Source of the DNA: Paraphaeosphaeria minitans
Lineage: Eukaryota > Ascomycota > Dothideomycetes > Pleosporales > Didymosphaeriaceae
Direction of reading: 5' to 3'
NCBI GenBank assembly: GCA_015832175.1
Contig: WJXW01000014.1
Location: 868,001 to 932,000 of the forward strand
DNA length: 64,000 nucleotides
In this document: in pieces, positions 57,801 through 64,000 of the stretch
Layout of the letters: each line of letters begins with the position of its first letter
Numbering within the stretch: position 1 is the first letter of the stretch
Translations under genes and position numbers: made by a program
Notes under the pieces: generated by a model
Databases searched by the model: none
Seen by the model: the letters and a program-made list of their open reading frames with translations, nothing else
Told to the model about the DNA's origin: nothing

Positions 57801-58409
57801 ATCGACTTGCGTGCTCAGCCTTCTCGCCGCCGGCTCAACACTCAGGCTTCTACACGAACCCTGCGAGCAAGCGAACACGCTCGGCCACCCCCGTCTCCCA
57901 ATACTGGAGCTGCAAACGGTGGCGCACAACCTGCTTCCCGCCCCACGCGGTACACGCCTGAAGAGACGGACCGTCTTGCGCGTGAGCTCATTAACACCAG
58001 GATGCAAGTACTGAGACCACCAGGCCCGGCACCTGCACGCAACAACCCATTTGTGCCAGGTTTTAGACGCCCAGCCAATCCCTCCGAAGCAACAGCTGGT
58101 GCTACCATGGCGTCATATCACACCAGGAGCAATTCAAATGAATCCGCAACCTCTGGAGGCTCCTCGCATACCACAACTTTGACTTCGTCCTCGCCTGGAC
58201 TCACTCGCAGGCGAAGCAACCGTCATATGGGTGCTGCGCCACCGGGTGTTTTACCTACGCCTTCGACTGGTGCTTTCCCAACAGCAGCCTCTGCATACTA
58301 CGCTCGACAGAGACAGAACTCTATCGGTAGCTCCAACTCCGCTTTTGATATGCCCCTAGATACGAATGGCCGAGGCATGAGTCCGATGGTGGCGACCTCC
58401 CTCATCTAG
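54843..58409 (+). CDS. RING-finger E3 ubiquitin ligase, PSH1-like, with long disordered tail
   Basis: Probable nuclear ubiquitin ligase. Exons 54843-55109, 55169-55288, 55337-55429 and 55512-58409, 1125 aa. The N-terminal 90 residues are Ser/Pro/Ala-rich. The C3HC4 RING spans three exons: LTCKICDRLLYQPYTIACGH, TYCYSCLCTWFVNN, then KTCPDCRTVVTHVPAPAYVI. It is followed by a second Cys pair set (RCPVCSWELEDGECVQCGLF) that may bind zinc. A RING followed by a C-terminal zinc cluster resembles yeast Psh1 (E3 for the centromeric histone Cse4), which I infer only from this layout. The remaining roughly 900 residues are disordered: an acidic stretch (EEEDEEDMEEDSSMNDF, EEEEEEAEAEEDQ) then Ser/Pro/Asn/Arg-rich sequence. 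Confidence 0.85.
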
Positions 58410-59092
58410 CGGATGAAGCTACATGATTCATGACCACCAATACTCTCGACCTCAGCCGACTTTTCTTCACTTTCTTTTCGACATTCTTTCCTGCATTGGG
58501 GTTTATTTGTGGGTATGGGATGGGTATGAGTAAGGATCCGTCCGGATTCAATGAACCCGACACATGAGTCACGACTATTGGAAGCCGTGGCATGATATGG
58601 TACGAGGATGGTTATGTTGACTGGCATGGCATCGGCGTCTCTCTGTTCGGCATTATACCACGGTACTGGCATCTCGGATTAGCGGGCGTTGACGATACCA
58701 ATTCGATCATTTTGAGTGCGCTTATCGCTTTGCGTTGACAATATTGTGTCCCGTGAAAGCTCGTGCAAGTATGTACCTTGTTGGAATCGACCCTTCACTG
58801 ATCGCCATTGCCGCAAAATCAGCGTCAACCCTGTAAGTGCCCACAGCCGATATTGAATCGCTGGGGAAATTCACATGGAACGGGCTTTCAGAAGTCTCAC
58901 CTGTCGACCACAGTTGAATGAGACAAGTATCTCACTCATCGTGTCTTGTCCTTCACGTGAGCGTTTGTGTAAGTTCCTCGACTTCAAGCCGGCTCCAAGC
59001 TTCATCCTAATCTTCTAGAAGTCTAACTAGAAAGTCGGCGCAACCTCCCTCTGGTAGGTCTCTTTCAAACCACAAAACCTACAGTAATCATA
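58410..59092. other. gene-free intergenic region
   Basis: About 680 bp between two plus-strand genes; 3' UTR of the first and promoter of the second. Nothing else recognised. Confidence 0.5.
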
Positions 59093-60400
59093 ATGTCCTC
59101 CACTGACACAGACAGCACTGCTGATAGCATCGTCTTCGAAATGAGGCAACACCACGCATTACGTAGCCGTCTATACACAGGCCCCTGCTTACCTACATAC
59201 CAGACCTTCCTCGATCAGCTCCAAGACTTGGATACTGGTAGTCTAACCCCGGGGGTGTACTGCCCAATATGCCGCGTACCCTTCTCAGAATCGCAGGCTA
59301 TGTCTAGCAACGCCGAGCTCGAGCACCAACACGTTCTCGCCCTGGAGGCTCTGCCGTTTCCTGTTGAAGACAGCCGCTCTCTCCTCGACAAGCCCGCCCG
59401 CTTACCCTGCGCCTCCCAGCACATCGTGGGCAAGGCGTGCATCATGACCTGGGCTACCGAAGGCGGCGGCACAACTTGCCCCCTGGACCGAGAAGAGCTC
59501 TTCACCTTCGGCGCAGAAGACAGCTTTACGGTCACAGACGACGAAGACCGCTTCAACGCCGGCCTACGCGCCATCGAGAGAATGCCGATCCGCCACCTCC
59601 TCACGCGCTTCCGTTCCGCCACCGAATCCGACATCGTCAGAGTCAACGCGCGCTCCATGACAAAGCGTCTGGCTACGCTGATCTTCCGCGTCGTCTTCGA
59701 GATCCACGGAATCCCCGAGGCCGCCACCCTGCGCTGGAAATGGCCACGCATCAGACGCCCGCTGTACGGGCACAACGAGGCGTCCGCGTTCCGCAGCGCA
59801 GTCAAGCACTGGATGAAAAGCGAGCCGCTGCCCGCGGACGGGAGGTACCCGAGGCACATCGTGGCCCTGCTTAACCCGGCGCTGCCGCACGTCTTCGCCC
59901 TGCTGTACCGTCTCGCGCGCTTCTTCCAGGCGACCGGGATGCCCCTGCACGCCCTCGCGTTCGCCATGCAGGACCACCTGCAGGCGTTTTTCGAAGCCTT
60001 TGCGTACCTGCTTACCGATGAGAAGGTGTTGCGGTCCGTCGCGTTCACGACCATCGACATCTGGACGGCGCAGGAACTCGGCGTCACGCAGCTCCGCACG
60101 GCGACGAATCAGCCGGATGAGTGGGAGGATATCGTCGGGCCGAGGGATGCGGAGCTTGCGCCGAGGAGGCGGTTGAGCCTGATTCCGTACTTTGGGCTTG
60201 GGGGGACGGGCAGGCTTGGGTATTGGCATTTTACCAGGGAGAGGGAGTGGGAGAGGTGGGGTTTGCCGTTGACGCTGGGGGAGGCGGCTGGGCTGCTGGT
60301 GTATGGTGACGGTGACGGTGAGGATGGGTATGTGTCGCTGGGGGAAAGGGGTCGCGAGGGGTCCAGGGAGTGGGAGTCGATCAGTGAGGTCTCGGGGTGA
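59093..60400 (+). CDS. RING-like zinc-binding protein, hypothetical
   Basis: Uncharacterised protein of 435 aa, single exon, first in-frame ATG. The N-terminal region has an expanded RING-like ligand set: YCPICRVPFSE, a roughly 35-residue linker, RLPCASQHIVGKACIMTW and TTCPLDREELF. This fits C-x2-C..C-x2-H..C..C-x2-D, a RING-H2 variant with an Asp at the last ligand, so E3 activity is possible but not assured. The middle (about 150-330) is helical and hydrophobic with no known domain (ERMPIRHLLTRFRSATES, NPALPHVFALLYRLARFFQ). Many lineage-specific fungal RING-like proteins look like this. It is the second RING-type gene in tandem with the one at 54843, but the sequences are unrelated outside the zinc ligands. 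Confidence 0.75.
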   Translation: MSSTDTDSTADSIVFEMRQHHALRSRLYTGPCLPTYQTFLDQLQDLDTGSLTPGVYCPICRVPFSESQAMSSNAELEHQHVLALEALPFPVEDSRSLLDKPARLPCASQHIVGKACIMTWATEGGGTTCPLDREELFTFGAEDSFTVTDDEDRFNAGLRAIERMPIRHLLTRFRSATESDIVRVNARSMTKRLATLIFRVVFEIHGIPEAATLRWKWPRIRRPLYGHNEASAFRSAVKHWMKSEPLPADGRYPRHIVALLNPALPHVFALLYRLARFFQATGMPLHALAFAMQDHLQAFFEAFAYLLTDEKVLRSVAFTTIDIWTAQELGVTQLRTATNQPDEWEDIVGPRDAELAPRRRLSLIPYFGLGGTGRLGYWHFTREREWERWGLPLTLGEAAGLLVYGDGDGEDGYVSLGERGREGSREWESISEVSG

Positions 60401-60846
60401 AGGGTCAAGTGTGGCTTTGCTACGGTGGTATGCAGCAATCTCATGTAGTTACGTAGGGGAGACGGTTGGTTGGTTGGTTGGTATTCATTTTTCGTCCGTA
60501 TGATGAGGAGTAAGTCCACCATATCGCCTCCCGAGGGGCATATAAGACGTGCTAAGCTATGGATTTACAGTGCCAGCGCGCTACCTTAGAAAGCATTTCT
60601 TGCCTATGCGGGTATTGCTACCATTTCAAGCTGTAGCTCCCCTTCCAGTTAGGGAGACTAGGCCGTGTATGTACATCAGGGAGAGTCCCTTATATTATAA
60701 GGCATTATTATGCCGTTACAGTAGAGAAGAGAGTAAGAGGGTGAGAAGGAGAGGGTGGAGAGAGAAGTAGAAAGATAAGAAGTGTCGCAGCTATTATGCT
60801 GCTAGGCTAAGCGCAGTGGGGTTGTTGTTGCTAGTGCAGGGCAGGA
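60401..60846. other. intergenic region and probable 3' UTR of LINE element
   Basis: About 450 bp. Composition and style change near 60540, and the right part (60540-60846) may be the 3' UTR of the minus-strand retrotransposon. There is no T-run (polyA on the minus strand) marking the exact end. Confidence 0.4.
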
Positions 60847-63800
60847 CTACCGAGGACAAACCTTAGTATAGTACTGTGTGAGCTGGGTAAAGGCTTCGAA
60901 GGCCTCTGGATCTCCTATCAGCGCCGCGGTATACGCCAGGCCGTCAGCCCGGCTGGATGGTAGTGCGGGTGGTCGAAGCGGCCATCGGCCAAAGGCCCCT
61001 AGGGTCTTGCGGCAGAGCGCAAGGTGCTCTGGCGTCTTATCGCGTCCGCATGAGCAGGTGAGGTTCGCGTCGTTGTGATTGAACTTCCGATGGTACCAGG
61101 CAAAGTCTCCGTGCATAGAGCGGATAGATAGGAATCTAGCCAATACAGCTCTGGGTAGGTCTAGTTCTCCTGGTCCACGGCGTGGTGCGTAGTCCAGCTC
61201 CCAGCTTTTATACCATCTAGAGAGTTTTGTCTTCTTGTCTGCCCACCAAATCTGTTGTATGCTTCGTAGTACTTTGCGAGCAACTGACTTGATGCCTGAG
61301 AGTGTGGGCACAGCAGCTTTCCCGGTTGGTGGCGATGGGTGCTGGGCTTCCTGATTAGCTAGTCTGTCAGCCGTCTCGTTCCCCTCGATACCCAGGTGTC
61401 CAGGGGCCCATTTGATAGAGACGTCGTGTGTCTCCATAGCGCCGTGGCATGCTAGGAAGGCCCATTGAGAGGTAGAAGGCGCGACGCCTCTAAGGCCCCA
61501 TATTACTGAAGTGCTGTCTACGCACATCCAGATTCGGCGGGTACTAAGCGCTGGTTGTCTTATCGTGTGCTGGAGGCCTCTCCACGCTCCGACTACCTCC
61601 GCGTCAAACACATGCGAGGTAGGATGTAGTGACCCGCGGCCACTCTGTAGTTGTCTTCCATTCTGATACACTGCGTAGCCGTAGGTGACCCGCTTTTCTC
61701 CTTCCTTTGTGTACTGTTCAGAGCCATCTGAGAAGATAGTGACATCTAATGGTGGGAGCTGAGCCCACCATTCTTTGAAGGACTTGGCTGCAGTCTTCTT
61801 GTCTATGCCGAGTGTTGGGTCGGTTCGGCATCCAGGCGAGTAGTGAGGGGCTATCAGTTCAGTCCTAGGAATCTCTGGTAGAAGAGACCCTAGCTGCTGG
61901 ACTTTTGTCTGGATTCTCTGAGGTTTTCCGGCTCCCTTGCCTCTATTTACTATAGGGACTACCGCACGGTTGGTAAGGAGGTGATCTGAGTCTATAGCAC
62001 GAAGATGGGTTGCATATCTGAGTTTGGCTTCCTCCAGCGCCACTGCGGCGGAGGGTAATCCAGCGTCTCGAAATAGTGTGGCTGTTGGGGTCGTCCTCCA
62101 CACCGGTAGGATACCTCTTGCTGCTATAGCGATTGTCTTATCTATAGCGGCTATATGCCAGCCAACATAAGCGCTCACCTCTGGCGGTCTGCCAGGCTTG
62201 AGTGTTCGCGGCGGTTTGGTGCGGCCCCTGTACCAGCACTCTGTCCCATGCAGAAGGGACGGGTATACGCAGGCAATGGTAGCCTTGCGGAGAGAGCTGG
62301 CTGGTGGTCCGCAAGTGGTCCTTGCTAGACTTCGGATGTGGTGGGCTACCTTGGCGGCTTTTGCGGCGCGCATAGCTACGTGTCGTCTGAAAGTTAGTCT
62401 GCGGTCGAACCAGATTCCTAGCCACCGCAGGGCTGGCTGGCAGTGTTCTCCACCTGGGAGGATTGGGTGGATCGTGAGGTGCTCGTCTACGACACAGAGT
62501 GGGGCATAGCTGCTTCGCTGTCTCGTTAGGTGTATCATCTCCTGCTTTTCTGGGGCAAAGGTGACTTTGTTGATTGCGCCCCACGTTCTGATCTGCCTTA
62601 GATCTGCTGCTAGGAGCTCAACGTTGTTATCTAGGGAGTGCGAGGCCCGGTATAGGCATATGTCATCGGCGTATCCAAATCTCCGTTCTATGTCCATGGA
62701 TAGCAGCTCTGCCAGGTACAGCGTGTACAGGACCGGGGAGAGAGGCGACCCTTGGGGCGTCCCGCAGGCGGCAGGGTAGCTGGGGGTGGTGACCTGGCCA
62801 AGGCGAACTTGGACCCTTCGAGCAGTAAGGAAGGAGTCTATGAAGAGGATAGTCCTTTGCGGCCATCCCTGTTCAACCATTCGGTGCAGCAGACGGTTCT
62901 TCAGGAGAGCGTCAAAGGCGCCCTGCACATCTAGGGTAACCATTGTAACGTGCTGATTCAGTGCCCACGCGGCTTCTGTGTCATGGGTGAACGCTGCGGT
63001 CAGATCGGCTGCAGAGCGTTTTGGGAGGGCGCCGCCATGTTGGGGACTAAGGATCTTGTGCGTCATAGCAGTCCATGCAATTCTTCTGGCCACTGTTCGT
63101 TCAAGGCCTTTCCCAATGCAGGATAGGAGTGCTATTGGTCTCCAGGATCGGGGTGACGTCCGGTCTGTCTTCCCTACTTTGGGTATCATTGCCACCTCCG
63201 CGAGCTTCCAATATGCTGGGAAGTGGTTGAGTTCTAGGCACTGCTGGAAGATCCTTCGTATAAGCTCTCCAACATGAGCCCAGCAGGCGCGGAGCAGCCG
63301 AACAGTGGACCGGTCAGTACCTGGTGAGGTGCTAGAGACCCCTATTGTGTTTCGTTCTGCTTCCTCAAGTGAGATATATGTGCTCCAGGGGAGAGTGGCT
63401 GCGGCCTCCTGGTCTGGGCATTGTCTGAGGTCATCCTCTGCTGTGTACCGGTTGAGAACTTCCTCTCTGAGTGCCTCTGCCTTCTCCAGGGGGTCATAGA
63501 TAGTCGTATCGTTGACTATAAGGGGGGTTTCCTGGTTCTCCGGCGTAAGCTTATGCCAGGCAATGACCTTGAACAGGTCCTTATCGTCCTTGGCGTTGTC
63601 AATAACGTGCCTCCAGTATTGTCTCTTAGCCTGTCTAACTATTGTCTTGAAAGCTCGTGTTTCTTCTGATGGAGGGCTGCCTAGGTAAAGCTGTCTGGCG
63701 CGCTTGTAGGCTTGGTAAGCAGTCTTGCACTCCTCAGTCCACCATGGTGCGGCGCGTCCTTCCTTGCGATCAGGCCTGCCTGCTGTTCGTACAGAGTGTT

Positions 63801-64000
63801 GTATTGTCTCCGTCAGTAGCGACACACAGTTGTCTAGTTGTGCTGTATCTTGCGCCGCAAGCGGGTCTGGGATACCCTGAACGCCTATCTCTATCAGACC
63901 GGCAAACTTTGGTAGGCTTGCCTCTGGGACTCTGTAGTGGTACTGAGCTAGGTGCGGAGTACCTAGTGCGGAAGTGGGGATAGAGGTCACTATCGTCTCG
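60847..64000 (-). mobile_element. non-LTR (LINE) retrotransposon, 3' portion
   Basis: Contains the RT/RNase H ORF described in the CDS entry, and the open frame continues past the window edge, so the 5' part (endonuclease and ORF1) is outside. Base composition is normal and the frame is intact across more than 1040 codons, with none of the AT shift seen in the Harbinger copies. Confidence 0.88.
60847..64000 (-). CDS. LINE ORF2: reverse transcriptase and RNase H (partial, 5' end outside window)
   Basis: Polyprotein that copies LINE RNA at the target site. The frame is open to the window edge; the first codon of the visible 1047-residue stretch (63990) is GTG, so the true start lies outside. 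The visible N-terminus corresponds to the end of an endonuclease plus linker. RT domain about 265-510: AEVAMIPKVGKTDRTSPRSW, VTLDVQGAFDAL, CGTPQGSPLSPVLY and the catalytic FGYADDICLY (about 440). RNase H about 749-880 with D755 (FSDGSE), E798 (FDAEVVGAW), D825 (CVDSTS) and D875 (GNETADRLA). A C-terminal zinc-knuckle-like motif C979-x-C-x7-H-x3-C follows. RT plus RNase H suggests the Tad/I-type groups common in fungi. All catalytic residues are present, so it may be active. Confidence 0.9.
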   Translation of the reverse strand, partial: ETIVTSIPTSALGTPHLAQYHYRVPEASLPKFAGLIEIGVQGIPDPLAAQDTAQLDNCVSLLTETIQHSVRTAGRPDRKEGRAAPWWTEECKTAYQAYKRARQLYLGSPPSEETRAFKTIVRQAKRQYWRHVIDNAKDDKDLFKVIAWHKLTPENQETPLIVNDTTIYDPLEKAEALREEVLNRYTAEDDLRQCPDQEAAATLPWSTYISLEEAERNTIGVSSTSPGTDRSTVRLLRACWAHVGELIRRIFQQCLELNHFPAYWKLAEVAMIPKVGKTDRTSPRSWRPIALLSCIGKGLERTVARRIAWTAMTHKILSPQHGGALPKRSAADLTAAFTHDTEAAWALNQHVTMVTLDVQGAFDALLKNRLLHRMVEQGWPQRTILFIDSFLTARRVQVRLGQVTTPSYPAACGTPQGSPLSPVLYTLYLAELLSMDIERRFGYADDICLYRASHSLDNNVELLAADLRQIRTWGAINKVTFAPEKQEMIHLTRQRSSYAPLCVVDEHLTIHPILPGGEHCQPALRWLGIWFDRRLTFRRHVAMRAAKAAKVAHHIRSLARTTCGPPASSLRKATIACVYPSLLHGTECWYRGRTKPPRTLKPGRPPEVSAYVGWHIAAIDKTIAIAARGILPVWRTTPTATLFRDAGLPSAAVALEEAKLRYATHLRAIDSDHLLTNRAVVPIVNRGKGAGKPQRIQTKVQQLGSLLPEIPRTELIAPHYSPGCRTDPTLGIDKKTAAKSFKEWWAQLPPLDVTIFSDGSEQYTKEGEKRVTYGYAVYQNGRQLQSGRGSLHPTSHVFDAEVVGAWRGLQHTIRQPALSTRRIWMCVDSTSVIWGLRGVAPSTSQWAFLACHGAMETHDVSIKWAPGHLGIEGNETADRLANQEAQHPSPPTGKAAVPTLSGIKSVARKVLRSIQQIWWADKKTKLSRWYKSWELDYAPRRGPGELDLPRAVLARFLSIRSMHGDFAWYHRKFNHNDANLTCSCGRDKTPEHLALCRKTLGAFGRWPLRPPALPSSRADGLAYTAALIGDPEAFEAFTQLTQYYTKVCPR

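Overview
This window is nuclear DNA of a filamentous ascomycete (Pezizomycotina; probably Dothideomycetes, which I infer only from overall gene style). The evidence is short 50-85 bp spliceosomal introns with GT(G/A)AG donors and CTAAC-like branch points, filamentous-fungal families (PalF/RIM8, an NRPS-like adenylate-forming reductase, GPI-anchored Cys-rich protein, eIF3m, THOC5), and an AT-rich island with the signature of repeat-induced point mutation (RIP). I rebuilt gene models by hand from reading frames and splice signals; no database was searched.

Layout. 0.3-16.1 kb is a dense, mostly housekeeping block: UMP/CMP kinase with an in-frame membrane-anchor leader, eIF3m, an unknown coiled-coil protein, PalF/RIM8 (alkaline-pH signalling arrestin), a TMEM63/CSC1-type channel sharing a 1.9-kb divergent intergenic region with palF, and a large multi-exon F-box protein. 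17.0-22.7 kb is an AT-rich transposon island made of one PIF/Harbinger-like family: a 2.9-kb relic with remnants of both Harbinger genes (Myb/SANT-like protein and DDE nuclease) plus three roughly 0.7-kb deletion derivatives, one nested inside another. 23.2-31.5 kb holds a 14-TM MFS exporter, THOC5, methionine aminopeptidase 1 and a peroxisomal 4-coumarate-CoA-ligase-like gene with two apparent frameshifts. 32.2-40.7 kb holds an SHPRH/IRC20-type SNF2-RING protein and an A-T-R NRPS-like reductase. 42.5-50.4 kb holds a GPI-anchored Cys-rich protein, NAD-glycerol-3-phosphate dehydrogenase, a Cys-rich single-pass membrane protein, a mitoribosomal SOD-fold protein downstream of a periodic CCAAT array, and COX23. 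52.5-60.4 kb holds a 2-oxoglutarate/Fe(II) oxygenase-like protein and two RING-type proteins. 60.8-64.0 kb is the 3' part of an apparently intact non-LTR retrotransposon ORF (RT plus RNase H) running off the window end.

How it fits together. Most genes are unrelated housekeeping functions. Two loose themes can be seen: ubiquitin (F-box, SNF2-RING and two RING proteins) and secondary metabolism (MFS exporter, PTS1-tagged CoA ligase, NRPS-like reductase, oxygenase), but the metabolic genes are interleaved with housekeeping genes and are not a compact cluster. Intergenic DNA is rich in micro- and minisatellites, including recurring TACC/CCTAGG tracts. The strongest leads are the UMP-kinase leader separated from the kinase by one in-frame stop, the 26-bp-periodic CCAAT array, the two-breakpoint Harbinger derivative set, and the contrast between RIP-ruined Harbinger copies and an unmutated LINE ORF.
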